NCBI GenBank assembly: GCA_001822075.1
Contig: MHPK01000006.1
Coordinates: 1 to 58,976 of the forward strand
Length of the DNA stretch: 58,976 bases
Source: Candidatus Staskawiczbacteria bacterium RIFOXYB1_FULL_38_37
GTDB lineage: Bacteria > Patescibacteriota > Minisyncoccia > Minisyncoccales > Staskawiczbacteraceae
Direction of reading: 5' to 3'
Both the position numbers and the translations under genes were made by a program. The notes under the pieces are model-generated. The model worked only from the letters and a program-made list of their open reading frames with translations. It was not told the origin of the DNA and did not search any database. Positions 44,127 through 53,800 of this stretch are shown here, piece after piece. Position 1 is the first letter of the stretch, and the number at the start of each line of letters is the position of its first letter.

Positions 44127-44954
44127 TTATTTTTCTTCTTCTTTTTGTTTTTCTCTTTCAGCAACAAACTCCTTTACATCCTCATAACTCATCTGCTTCG
44201 GCCACCAAAGGTTTCCATCAACATCATAAATAGGAACCCAATAATTCTCTTCTATATTTTCTTGCACAGTTCGAGAAAGTTCTTCGCCTCGCTGCAATTT
44301 CATTGTTTGTTCTTCTCCTGTTTCTTCCTCTATTTTCTTTTCCTGTTGACTGACATTAAATACTATCCCATCAAACGAACGAGGTGCCACCCTAAAAGTT
44401 GCAACATATCCTTCTGCTGGAGGAGGGTTCGGCAAACCAACTGTCGGCCCGAATGTACGCGCTTTAATTTGTTCGTCTGTATGATACTCCCCGCCATCAT
44501 ATTTTTTTAAAAATTTTGTTGTGAAAATAATACCAAGAGTATTCGGACAATCCATCCACGGAGCATTCTTAATTTTATCAATATCTCCACCAACGACATT
44601 AAAAAATATTTCCAAGCGTTTTCTTTTTTTAGCTCTTTCCGCCCATTGTTCCTTGGTCAATTTTTCTCCGTGTAAATAAGATTTCCACAGCTCATGTCCC
44701 AAAAGTCCCTCTTTCAAAATTCTTGGTAAAACTTCATCCATCGAAATTTTTATATTACCAGATTTGTCATAAATATTTTTGAGACCATGGATTGCTGTCC
44801 CCTTTTCATTTATATCCTTAACTTTCGCCATTACTTTTTCAATCACTTCGTGCGAGAGTTCTTGGTCAATTTGAGATTCCATTTTTATTTCGGAATGTTG
44901 TTCGGCGGTTCCCTCCTGCTGATTTTCGTCTCTGTTTTCAAAATTTTCTGGCAT
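44127..44954 (-). CDS. Hypothetical protein (275 aa)
   Basis: Intact charged ORF; no family recognised. Confidence 0.6.
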   Translation of the reverse strand: MPENFENRDENQQEGTAEQHSEIKMESQIDQELSHEVIEKVMAKVKDINEKGTAIHGLKNIYDKSGNIKISMDEVLPRILKEGLLGHELWKSYLHGEKLTKEQWAERAKKRKRLEIFFNVVGGDIDKIKNAPWMDCPNTLGIIFTTKFLKKYDGGEYHTDEQIKARTFGPTVGLPNPPPAEGYVATFRVAPRSFDGIVFNVSQQEKKIEEETGEEQTMKLQRGEELSRTVQENIEENYWVPIYDVDGNLWWPKQMSYEDVKEFVAEREKQKEEEK

Positions 44955-45019
44955 ATAAGGTTATTTATGAAATAAATTACACTTACGCCGCAAAGATATT
45001 GCGGCGATGCATTTATTGT

Positions 45020-45214
45020 TTATTTTTTCCTGCCTGCGCCAGCAGGCCAGTCTTCTATTGTTATTTTACCGCCTTTTAAATTCAAAACAACTTTTTGGCG
45101 CTCTTTCAACTTTAATTCTTTGACCATTTCAACCGGAATTGTCACACATAAACTTGTTTTTCCCACCCTTGTCAGTTTTCTTATGTTTTTTTCGCTTTCT
45201 TTTTTATCTGACAT
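45020..45214 (-). CDS. AbrB/SpoVT-like DNA-binding protein
   Basis: KLTRVGKTSLCVTIPVEMVKELKLKERQKVVLNLKGGKITI. Confidence 0.8.
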   Translation of the reverse strand: MSDKKESEKNIRKLTRVGKTSLCVTIPVEMVKELKLKERQKVVLNLKGGKITIEDWPAGAGRKK

Positions 45215-45262
45215 ATTTTACAAATTAGGAATACGTATTTGAATACGTATTCAAATACTTAC

Positions 45263-46054
45263 CTAAACTACATTAAACCGACTATTTTTGTATTCCCAAT
45301 TTTTGATTAAATGAGAATATTTATTTTCTAATTTTAAATAATCTTCTTTCAAAAGCAACTGCAATTTTATATTTGGATATAATTTTCTAAATTTTTCGTC
45401 CCTTATTTTTGAGTATTTCCAAAGAAAATTTTTGACTTCAATATATTTATTAAATTTTGGAAGATAAAAATCCGGCGTATAGCTTTGAGAGCCCAAATCA
45501 AATGTTTTCGGCTCGTATTTCCATTCAACGCCCAAATAATTTTGCAAACGAGCATAATTCGCTTCCCACCGGCTATAAAAATAAATCGAATTGCTTATGT
45601 CTTTTCTAATCCCCGCCTTGCCTCTTGAAGCCTTGGGCGAGGTAGGTTTGCCACCCGTTACTGCCATATGACATTTATTACTACAATATTTTCTGTTTGC
45701 CCATTCAATTGCTACAAATTTTTTTCGACATTTTGGATTAGCGCATATAATCTCAACCCGTGGAACTTTCAATATTCCTTTATACGGACTCTTTCTACCC
45801 ATTGAAGCTTTCCCTATCTTTATTTTTGTTTCATCAGATTGAATCCTTCCTAAATTAGAATCTTTTGCGGCACAGCTGTGGTTACAATAAATTTTTGGAT
45901 CACTCGGAGTAGCTTCAAAAAATTTTCTGCAGCATTTACATATTCTTTTTTCTCTTTTTCTTACAGAATCAAAAAGACCCTTTTTCCAATTTTCTTTCAT
46001 TATCGCACTCTGCCTTTCCCTGTATTCTATATTTTTGTAAAAATTTCTAGGCAT
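45263..46054 (-). CDS. Free-standing endonuclease-like protein with zinc-finger and PD-(D/E)xK-like region
   Basis: NUMOD-like GRIQSDETKIKIGKASMGRKSPYKG; CANPKCRKKF...YCSNKCH; WEANYARLQNYLGVEWKYEPKTF...YTPDFYLPKFNKYIEVK. Confidence 0.65.
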   Translation of the reverse strand: MPRNFYKNIEYRERQSAIMKENWKKGLFDSVRKREKRICKCCRKFFEATPSDPKIYCNHSCAAKDSNLGRIQSDETKIKIGKASMGRKSPYKGILKVPRVEIICANPKCRKKFVAIEWANRKYCSNKCHMAVTGGKPTSPKASRGKAGIRKDISNSIYFYSRWEANYARLQNYLGVEWKYEPKTFDLGSQSYTPDFYLPKFNKYIEVKNFLWKYSKIRDEKFRKLYPNIKLQLLLKEDYLKLENKYSHLIKNWEYKNSRFNVV

Positions 46055-46124
46055 TAATATATTATACCACAAAATAAAATCCCGAAAAATATCTCAGGAT
46101 TTTATTCTACTTTACAAAATATTG

Positions 46125-46196
46125 AGCCGATGGTCGGATTTGCACCGACAACCTATACTTTACAAAAGTATTGCTCTGCTGTTGAGCTACATCGGC
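46125..46196 (-). tRNA. tRNA-Thr(UGU)
   Basis: GCCGATG...CATCGGC acceptor, ATACT-TTTGTAA-AGTAT anticodon arm, GTGCAAATC T-loop. Confidence 0.93.
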
Positions 46197-46203
46197 AGAG
46201 TAA

Positions 46204-46521
46204 TTATTTCTTATCTTTTAGCTCTTTGTCAATTTTTTGGGCGTTTTTTCTTATGCCGTGCATCACAGAATCAATCTTAGATTCAACCTTAAGCGTTAAA
46301 ACCCTGACCCACGAAAGAATCTTGTGCAAAAAAATCTGCCTTTTGAATACAAGCAAAAAACTATTTATCTTCTCTTGTATTTTAGGCGCAAAACCAGAAC
46401 CTGGCAAAACAGTTTTTCCGTTTTGCGGCAATTCAACCAAAGCTGGCGCCTTTCTTGAAGAAATAAATACTATCCCTAAAACAGAAATAACAAATATAAT
46501 TGTAACAATAAGCTCAGCCAC
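46204..46521 (-). CDS. Hypothetical single-TM protein
   Basis: Intact ORF, N-terminal TM. Confidence 0.5.
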   Translation of the reverse strand: MAELIVTIIFVISVLGIVFISSRKAPALVELPQNGKTVLPGSGFAPKIQEKINSFLLVFKRQIFLHKILSWVRVLTLKVESKIDSVMHGIRKNAQKIDKELKDKK

Positions 46522-46533
46522 TTTATTTATAGT

Positions 46534-47118
46534 TTAAATTTCGTAACGAATGAATTTTTTGACCTCTATATTTTCGCCTATTTTAGCGACAGCTTCTTCA
46601 ATGATGTTTTTTATTGTTTTTGAATCGTCTTTTATCCAGGGCTGTGATAACAAAGAAATTTCCTGCTTATACTTGCTTAATTTGCCTTCTAATATCTGTT
46701 TTACAATGTTTTCCGGTTTTCCTGAATCCTTTATCTGCTCTTTGTGAATTTTTGTTTCTCCGTCTAAAAATTCCTCTGGAATGTCTTCCTCTTTTGCAAA
46801 CAAAGGCTTCATTGCCGCAATTTGCAAACAAATTTCGTGGGATAGCTCTTTAAATTCCGGAGACTTTGCCACAAAGTCAGACTCGCACCTTATATCAAGC
46901 AATACGCCTGTTTTTAAATTGGGGTGCAAATAGCTGTCAATAATGCCCTGCTTTGTTTCACGGCCTAATTTTTTGCCAACCAAACTTTTTCCCCACATGC
47001 GTAAAAGTTCTTTTGCTTTTTCTACGTTGCCATTAGCTTGGTCTAGGGCTTTTTTCACTTCAGACACAGAAACTCCTGTTTCTGCGCGAAGCTCTTTTAT
47101 TTGTTCTATGTCTGCCAT
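46534..47118 (-). CDS. tsf: Elongation factor Ts (short form)
   Basis: IKELRAETGVSVSEVKKALDQANGNVEKAKELLR...GVLLDIRCESDFVAKSPEF. Confidence 0.95.
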   Translation of the reverse strand: MADIEQIKELRAETGVSVSEVKKALDQANGNVEKAKELLRMWGKSLVGKKLGRETKQGIIDSYLHPNLKTGVLLDIRCESDFVAKSPEFKELSHEICLQIAAMKPLFAKEEDIPEEFLDGETKIHKEQIKDSGKPENIVKQILEGKLSKYKQEISLLSQPWIKDDSKTIKNIIEEAVAKIGENIEVKKFIRYEI

Positions 47119-47119
47119 T

Positions 47120-47815
47120 TTACTCTGGTTTTGAATTTTTAATTGTTTCTGCTACTTTGTCTATTATATACTTTACAGAAGAAATTGCATCATCGTTGGC
47201 GGGTATAACATAATCTGCTGTTGCAGGATTAATGTTTGTATCAACTAAAGCTATAATTTTAATGCCTTTTATTTTTGCCTCTTTGGCCGGTGTTTCATCT
47301 TTGTCTAAGCCGAATATGAATACGGCTTCCGGCAGTTTCTGCATATTTTTTATGCCCTCAAATTTTATTTTCAAAGTTGCCAGTTCTTTATCAAAATTCA
47401 ATCTCTCTTTTTTTGTATATTTTTCAAGCTCGCCAGCTGCCCTCTTTCTTTCTAATTCTTTATAATATGCCACTCTTTTTGATATGGTTTCAAAATTGGT
47501 AAAAGTGCCTCCGAGCCACCTCTCTGTAACATAAGGCATGCCGCATTCTTCGGCTGCATTTTTCACCAAATCTCTCAGCTGAATTTTTGTGCCAACAATC
47601 AAAATTGTTTTGCCCTCTGAAGCAAGTTTTGAAATAAAATCTAAGGCCTTTTCAAGCTCTTTTGCTGTTTTTTCCAAATCAAAAGTGTGGACATTATTTT
47701 TAATGCCAGAAACATATTGCTTCATTGACGGGTGAAGCTTTGAGACTCTGTGGCCAAAATTAACTCCTGCCTTCTCCATTTCCTCAACGTTCAACTTTGC
47801 TGGTTTTATTGCCAT
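47120..47815 (-). CDS. rpsB: Ribosomal protein uS2
   Basis: EKAGVNFGHRVSKLHPSMKQYVSGIKNNVHTFDLEKT...TERWLGGTFTNFETI...ALVDTNINPATADYVIPANDDA. Confidence 0.97.
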   Translation of the reverse strand: MAIKPAKLNVEEMEKAGVNFGHRVSKLHPSMKQYVSGIKNNVHTFDLEKTAKELEKALDFISKLASEGKTILIVGTKIQLRDLVKNAAEECGMPYVTERWLGGTFTNFETISKRVAYYKELERKRAAGELEKYTKKERLNFDKELATLKIKFEGIKNMQKLPEAVFIFGLDKDETPAKEAKIKGIKIIALVDTNINPATADYVIPANDDAISSVKYIIDKVAETIKNSKPE

Positions 47816-47904
47816 TTTAAATAGAAGTTTGCATATAATTATCAGGGGCGAATTTTCGAACCAGATAATTATACAAACCCCGCTCAGCGGGGCTTTACTT
47901 CCGC

Positions 47905-48135
47905 TTATTTCCTTTTCTTTTTTACGCTAACTCTTTTTTTAGACATCCTTTCTTTGAATTTTTGGACTCTTCCCATTGTATCTATAACCTTTTCTGTTTT
48001 TGTATAAAAAGGATGGCACTGCGCGCAAACCTCAGTTTCTATAAATTCCCTTGTAGAACCGACAGCAAACGTGTTCCCGCAGGCGCACTTTACCGACGCT
48101 TTTGAATAATATTTTGGATGTATATCTTTCTTCAT
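47905..48135 (-). CDS. rpmE: Ribosomal protein bL31
   Basis: MKKDIHPKYYSKASVKCACGNTFAVGSTREFIETEVCAQCHPFYTKTEKVIDTMGRVQKFKERM. Confidence 0.95.
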   Translation of the reverse strand: MKKDIHPKYYSKASVKCACGNTFAVGSTREFIETEVCAQCHPFYTKTEKVIDTMGRVQKFKERMSKKRVSVKKKRK

Positions 48136-48297
48136 AAAACATGGAACATAAAACATGAAACAAAAAACGACATCGCCGTTTATTATATATTCCATGCTAT
48201 GTGTTATATGTTTTATATAATAGCAAACTTTTTAATAAAAAGCAATATCTTCAATGTAAATGTTGAATTTAACTCCAAAAATTGTTATATTATTTAA

Positions 48298-49116
48298 ATG
48301 GAACAAGATTTCTCGCAATTTACTCCGGAGGATTGGAAAAATTACAGGCCAGAACCAGAAAGCTCTTCGTCGCCTGCGGGCTCCTCAGGGCGATTATCAC
48401 AGCAAGCTGTGATAATCGAAATACGGGCTGGCACGGGCGGAGACGAGGCCGGGCTTTTTGCTGCAGACTTATACAGGATGTATTCAAAATATGCCCAAAG
48501 CCGCGGCTGGAAGCAACGCGTTTTAGATTCAAGCGCCTCAACAATTGGCGGGTATAAAGAAATAGTTTTTGAGATATCGGGAGCTGGAGCCTATGATAAT
48601 TTGCAAAACGAAGGCGGAGTGCACAGGGTGCAACGGGTCCCGGAAACAGAAAAGCAAGGCAGAGTTCACACTTCAACTGCCACTGTTGCTGTTTTATTAA
48701 AACCTAAAAAAACAGAAATAAACATAAGCCCTGCTGACCTTGAAATTTCAACCTATAAGGCTTCGGGCCCCGGAGGCCAATATGTAAACAAAACAGAGTC
48801 TGCTGTAAGAATTGCGCACAAGCCTTCAGGTCTTGTTGTCACTTGCCAGTCAGAAAGAAACCAGCTTCAAAACAAAGAAACAGCCATGGCTCTTTTGTCA
48901 GCGCGGCTTTTACAAAAACAGGAAGAGTCTGATTTATCAAAATTAACCGAAGAAAGAAGAGAGCAAATCGGCTGGGCAAAACGTTCTGAAAAAATAAGAA
49001 CCTATAATTATCCTCAAAACAGAATAACAGACCACAGAATAAATAAATCCTGGCATAATTTAGAATCAATTCTAAACGGAAATTTAGAGCCTATAATAAA
49101 AACGTTTAGAAAATAA
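48298..49116 (+). CDS. prfA: Peptide chain release factor 1, N-terminally truncated form
   Basis: RVPETEKQGRVHTS (PxT), GPGGQYVNKTESAVRI (GGQ), TYNYPQNRITDHRIN; only 272 aa. Confidence 0.88.
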   Translation: MEQDFSQFTPEDWKNYRPEPESSSSPAGSSGRLSQQAVIIEIRAGTGGDEAGLFAADLYRMYSKYAQSRGWKQRVLDSSASTIGGYKEIVFEISGAGAYDNLQNEGGVHRVQRVPETEKQGRVHTSTATVAVLLKPKKTEINISPADLEISTYKASGPGGQYVNKTESAVRIAHKPSGLVVTCQSERNQLQNKETAMALLSARLLQKQEESDLSKLTEERREQIGWAKRSEKIRTYNYPQNRITDHRINKSWHNLESILNGNLEPIIKTFRK

Positions 49117-50530
49117 GGCCTTGGCAATAAGAAGACATTGTGCCTTCATCCATAAAGGTCTGTATGCAACCAGCTCTTGTGTATACGCTGTTAGCATAAG
49201 AAGAAGACCCTCCGTAGTACCTTGAAGCAGCATTTTTTTCTGCTGTTTTTGTTTTAGCTCCAGCTCCCAAATCAGCTAAATACAAACCTGAAGCTGTAAA
49301 AGAATCTGTTATGCCCCACGGGTCAGGAGTCCTGCCCAATAAGGTTTTTAATCTGTCTTCAAACAATTTCCATGTAGAAGGTATAAATTGCGCAGGGCCC
49401 ATGGCTCCTCCCCATCCGTATGGCTGGCCCCTCACATAGGCTGGAATCCAGCAAGAAACAGGAGTATCGTAAGCGCTTCTGCCCAATTTTTGTGTAATTT
49501 CTAAAAATGGCGCAACATCTCTTGTGGGCTTCATAATTCTGATTACAACAGCTCCTGTTGAAATCTTTTTTCCCTCTCCTGTTACAGCGTTTGTCAAAAC
49601 GCACTGGCCCACGTTTCTGCCAATAGCAGATTCCTGGCTTATTATGGCCAAAAGAAACGCCGGCCTTATGCCAACCATATTTCCAACGTTTTTGGCCATC
49701 TCAATTGCTTCTCCAAAATTTGGAGCCTCTGTATCAGCGGTTCCAGCCAAAGAAAATAACATTGCTCGGATTTTAGCTTTTTTAGCCTCAATTTCATTTT
49801 TGTCTGCCAGCTGTTTTTGATATTCAGCTTCTGTTAAATTCAAATATTCCTGCTGTTGCCGCTGATTTTGCTGGTTTTCTTTTTTCTGCAATGTCTGGAA
49901 GGCTATGGTTTTTTGAAGCTGATCCACTTCCCCGTCCATCTTTTCTTTTTGCCCTTCCAAATAAGATTGAAGGTCTTTTGTGCTGTCTAAAAGCTCGCTC
50001 ACTTTTTTGTTTAACCCTTCCAAATAAGCTATATTGCTAAAAAAATTAAAAAGATTTCCCTCTAATAAAATTATAAACGATGGCTTCTGGTCTTGCTCGT
50101 AAATCTTCCTTAAAATATTTTTTATCTGGTTTTGTGATTCTTCAATATCATAAAAGGTTTTATTTATAGATTCCTGAGTGTCTGTAATTTGCAAACCCAG
50201 ACTGTTAACCTTGACATTGCTCTGGCTAATCTGATAATCCAAATTTTGAATTTTCTTTTTAAGGGCTGCTATCTGGTTTTGAAGGGTGTTTTTTTGCTGG
50301 GTTGTTTTTGTAATATCCTGGCTTATAAGCTCTGACTGCTCGTCATAATAGTCTGAACATTGCTGCAGTAAATTTTTGCAGTCAGCTGAAGACATATTCG
50401 GGCAGCCTGTATTTGACTCTGAAATTTGAGCGCATTGGTCAGCCAGATCAGCGGCTACAAAAAAAACAGGAAACATTATCCCTAAAAGCAAAATAGACAA
50501 AAATAATGACTTTGCGTTACGTAAAAACAT
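49106..50530 (-). CDS. Secreted coiled-coil protein with lytic transglycosylase-like domain
   Basis: Signal peptide, long coiled coil, ISQESAIGRNVG...GGAMGPAQFIPSTW. Confidence 0.8.
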   Translation of the reverse strand: MFLRNAKSLFLSILLLGIMFPVFFVAADLADQCAQISESNTGCPNMSSADCKNLLQQCSDYYDEQSELISQDITKTTQQKNTLQNQIAALKKKIQNLDYQISQSNVKVNSLGLQITDTQESINKTFYDIEESQNQIKNILRKIYEQDQKPSFIILLEGNLFNFFSNIAYLEGLNKKVSELLDSTKDLQSYLEGQKEKMDGEVDQLQKTIAFQTLQKKENQQNQRQQQEYLNLTEAEYQKQLADKNEIEAKKAKIRAMLFSLAGTADTEAPNFGEAIEMAKNVGNMVGIRPAFLLAIISQESAIGRNVGQCVLTNAVTGEGKKISTGAVVIRIMKPTRDVAPFLEITQKLGRSAYDTPVSCWIPAYVRGQPYGWGGAMGPAQFIPSTWKLFEDRLKTLLGRTPDPWGITDSFTASGLYLADLGAGAKTKTAEKNAASRYYGGSSSYANSVYTRAGCIQTFMDEGTMSSYCQGLIF

Positions 50531-50645
50531 TACAAAAATTATTCTAATTTCTAATTAAATATTAATTTCTATTTATCTTTATTATCTCTTTTTTTAATAA
50601 AAAAACAACCCTGTTTTCCACAGGGATGTTCAAAGACGCAATCTT

Positions 50646-51302
50646 CTATTTTTTCTGTTCTTTTGGCTCCTCTATAACTTCTTCTGCTTTCTTTTCTTTT
50701 TCCACTTTTTCAACTTCGTCAACTTTTTCTTCAACTGGTACAGCTAATTCTTCTTCCACTTTTTCTGGGGGGGCTGCAGAAACCACGATTTCGTCTGGTT
50801 TTGCTGTTGCTTTAACATCTGGAGGCAGAAGCAAATCTTTCACTAATATATGGTCCTCAAAAGTTTCCAAGCTTTCAATAGAAACTTTAATTTCGTGGGG
50901 AAGATTTTGCGGCAAAGCTTTGACTCCTAATTCTGAAAAATGCCTTACCAGTGTGCCCCCTAATTCTTTTACGGCAAGCGACACGCCCTCGAAAACCAAA
51001 GGAACTTTTGCTTCCACCTCTTCTTTCAAAGAAGCTTGAAAAAAATCTATGTGAATTATTTTATCTGAAACAGAATTTTTTTGCACTTCATGAATAAGCA
51101 CCGGCCTGCCTTCTTTTTCCCCTTCCACTTGAAGCTCAATCAAAGAACTTTCGCCAGCTTCCTTAAAAACTTTTTGGAATTCTTTTAAATCAATTTCAAC
51201 CATGACGTTTTTAACGCCAGGGCCGTAAACAATAGCCGGAATTTTTCCTTCATTTATTCCGCTGCCTATTTCCTTTCTAATTTTAGCTGATAAACTGATC
51301 AT
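50646..51302 (-). CDS. rplY: Ribosomal protein bL25 (CTC family)
   Basis: SAKIRKEIGSGINEGKIPAIVYGPGVKNVMVEIDLKEFQKVFKEAGESSLIEL. Confidence 0.93.
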   Translation of the reverse strand: MISLSAKIRKEIGSGINEGKIPAIVYGPGVKNVMVEIDLKEFQKVFKEAGESSLIELQVEGEKEGRPVLIHEVQKNSVSDKIIHIDFFQASLKEEVEAKVPLVFEGVSLAVKELGGTLVRHFSELGVKALPQNLPHEIKVSIESLETFEDHILVKDLLLPPDVKATAKPDEIVVSAAPPEKVEEELAVPVEEKVDEVEKVEKEKKAEEVIEEPKEQKK

Positions 51303-51356
51303 TTTAAATTAATTTTAATAAGTTTAACGTAGCGATATAATTTAATCATGTTTTAA

Positions 51357-51566
51357 TTATTTTTCTATATGTATGCACTGGACGGGGCAAGCCTGAGCGG
51401 CAGATTCAGCGCACTCTACTTTTTCAACTTCTAATTCCTCCACTTCCTGTTTTGCAGCATCCTTAATGTGCGATTTGCCATCTTCTTGCGCCTCAAAATA
51501 TTTTGGGCACACAGCCTGGCATGATCCGCACCCTATGCACTTTTCTATTTCTAATTTAATCTTCAT
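51357..51566 (-). CDS. Ferredoxin ([4Fe-4S])
   Basis: CIGCGSCQAVCPKYFE...CAESAAQACPVQCIHIE. Confidence 0.92.
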   Translation of the reverse strand: MKIKLEIEKCIGCGSCQAVCPKYFEAQEDGKSHIKDAAKQEVEELEVEKVECAESAAQACPVQCIHIEK

Positions 51567-51698
51567 AAATGAAAATGCGATACTAATATACTAATTCATG
51601 CTAATTATACTAATGCGTAAATATTCGCATTATTAGTATGCATTCGCATATTGGCATCGCATTTAGAGTATATTATATTTCTTTAAAAAAGTAAAGCC

Positions 51699-52586
51699 CT
51701 ATGCCTTGTTTGCTGAACCAAATATTCCAATCTTCCTTTCAACTACTTTTGTCACTGCTTCTTGCGCTAAAGGCAAAAATTTGTAAGGGATTGCCTCTTC
51801 TGGGTTTTCTGCCAGCGCCCTTCTTAAATTTTCAGAAAATGCTGATCTTAATTCTGTATTGATATTTATTTTAACTATTCCCAGTTTAATCGCTTCTTTA
51901 ATGTCGTCGTCTTGCGTGCCGGAACCGCCATGCAAAACTAAAAATTCCGCAGAATTTTTACCCTGAGCCCGTCGAAGGGCCTCTTGGATTTTTGCTAATA
52001 AATCTAATCTTAAATTTGGGTCAATGCCGGAAACCTCAATGCCATGGAAATTTCCAATGCTCACAGCCAGTAAATTCACTCCTGTTTTTTTTATATATTC
52101 TTTTGCATGGCCTGGCTTTGTTAAATCATCTTCTTTTATCTCAAATTTTTCTGAATAAATTTTTGAAGAATCAGTTCCTATCCGGCCGACCTCTCCCTCA
52201 ACCAAAACATCTTTCCATCCAACATATTTTTTAACTTTTTTTGTAATTTCTATATTTTTTGGCAAGGGCAGTTTTGAACCGTCAAAATGCACCATGTCGT
52301 ACCCTGCATCAATCGCCATTTTTGAATACTCAAAAGATTTTCCATGATCTAAATTCAAAAAAATTGGCAAACCAGTTTTTTTTCTTAAAACATCCCTCAA
52401 AGCCACTGCCTCCTCCAACCCAAAAAATTTGCTCTCGCCTTCCGAGGTTCCCAAAATCACCGGCGACTTTAATTCTGCGCATTTTTCAACAATGGCTTTC
52501 ATCTGCGAAAAATCAGAAAAATTAAACTGGGGCATTGCCCACCCTTCTTTCTGCGCTTTTTTAAAATAATATTTAAGGTTTTTCAC
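51699..52586 (-). CDS. fba: Class II fructose-bisphosphate aldolase
   Basis: PIFLNLDHGKSFEYSKMAIDAGYDMVHFDGS, VEGEVGRIGTDSS, VLHGGSGTQDDDIKEAIKLGIVKININTELR; GTG start inside the inverted repeat preferred over the ATG at 52616. Confidence 0.9.
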   Translation of the reverse strand: MKNLKYYFKKAQKEGWAMPQFNFSDFSQMKAIVEKCAELKSPVILGTSEGESKFFGLEEAVALRDVLRKKTGLPIFLNLDHGKSFEYSKMAIDAGYDMVHFDGSKLPLPKNIEITKKVKKYVGWKDVLVEGEVGRIGTDSSKIYSEKFEIKEDDLTKPGHAKEYIKKTGVNLLAVSIGNFHGIEVSGIDPNLRLDLLAKIQEALRRAQGKNSAEFLVLHGGSGTQDDDIKEAIKLGIVKININTELRSAFSENLRRALAENPEEAIPYKFLPLAQEAVTKVVERKIGIFGSANKA

Positions 52587-52656
52587 CCCGTTAGAAGTCT
52601 TTTTTAGACCTCTCAATTATTTTTATATCTCCCCGTTAACGACTTCTAACGGGGTT
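52584..52656 (-). promoter_or_regulatory. Three-arm alternative hairpin leader, copy 2
   Basis: Minus strand: AACCCCGTTAGAAGTCG-TTAACGGGG ... AAAAAGACTTCTAACGGGGTG(start). Confidence 0.7.
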
Positions 52657-52660
52657 CATG

Positions 52661-53713
52661 CTATTTTTCTATGCAAAAATTATTTTCTCCGCACTCTTCT
52701 TTTAAAACCTCAACCGGCTCAAATTTTGAATTTTTGTCTAAAAGCCCGTTTTTTGCCCCGATTTCAGACAAACAGGCTTCAGAGTTCGCTATGCCGAGCT
52801 GTATGGCTTTTTCAATATCGCCGCCACTTCTTATATAATCTGAAAGAAACCCAGAGGCAAAAGAATCTCCTGCTCCGGTTGCGTCGATAACTGGCAAATC
52901 TTTGTGGCCGACTACAGAATAAAAATATTTTCCGTCAGAAACAATAGCTCCCTCTTTTCCTTTGGTCATTGCAACTATACCCGGACACATTTCATCAATT
53001 TTTTTAAATATTTCGGGTTCTTCGCGAAAAGAAACTTTTGTTAAGAATGATGCTTCCTCCTGGTTTAAAACCAAAACATCTATTTTTTTTAAAATTCTCT
53101 GCAAGTCTTTTGAAGGCAAAGAAAGCTGAGTATTTCCGGGATTTACGGCTATTTTTATTTTATTTTCAAAAGCAAAATTTACTATGTCTTCAAATGGTGT
53201 CGCCTGCCTGCCGGCAGGCAGGCATAATAAACCTGAAAGCGGGGCTAAATAAATCCATTTTGTTTTAATTTTATTCCACGGAATTTTATTTTTATCCAGC
53301 AAATCAGACGCTCCGCGGTATGCTAAAATTGTCCTGTCTTCTCCTTCGCTTGAAATTATAACAGAGTAATTTGTCGCCTTTTCCTTTGTTTTTAAAACCA
53401 AACTTGTATCCACTTTAAATCCCTTTAATTCACTTATGATTTCGTTTCCTGCTGGATCATCCCCGACAACTCCGCAAAAAGCTGTTTTAAACCCCTGTTT
53501 GGCAAAAGTGGCAACCACGTTAGTTCCGCCTCCGCCAGTGGTAAATTTTATATCTTCAACATCAATTTTAGAGCCTAAAGCCAGGCAAATTCCTTCACCC
53601 GTAACAGAATCTTTATCGCCTGCCTGCGCAGGCAGGTCTTTGGTTGCCTTAAACGCCTTGGATTTTAAATTAATATCCTGCGCCGCTGACCCAAATGTTA
53701 TAATATCGTACAT
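52661..53713 (-). CDS. PfkB-family carbohydrate kinase
   Basis: FTTGGGGTNVVATFAKQGF...CGVVGDDPAGNEI...VIDATGAGDSFASGFL. Confidence 0.92.
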   Translation of the reverse strand: MYDIITFGSAAQDINLKSKAFKATKDLPAQAGDKDSVTGEGICLALGSKIDVEDIKFTTGGGGTNVVATFAKQGFKTAFCGVVGDDPAGNEIISELKGFKVDTSLVLKTKEKATNYSVIISSEGEDRTILAYRGASDLLDKNKIPWNKIKTKWIYLAPLSGLLCLPAGRQATPFEDIVNFAFENKIKIAVNPGNTQLSLPSKDLQRILKKIDVLVLNQEEASFLTKVSFREEPEIFKKIDEMCPGIVAMTKGKEGAIVSDGKYFYSVVGHKDLPVIDATGAGDSFASGFLSDYIRSGGDIEKAIQLGIANSEACLSEIGAKNGLLDKNSKFEPVEVLKEECGENNFCIEK

Positions 53714-53800
53714 GATTTTATGAGCAAAGCGAATAAAATCATCCTGAGCCTTCGCAGGGCGAAGGATATACCTTGCTCGTTTAATTTTAAATTTAAAATT

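Noticed and set aside
46082-46110. CCCGAAAAATATCTCAGGATTTTATT as a terminator
   Set aside because: Weak hairpin, and strand/tail arrangement not convincing by eye.
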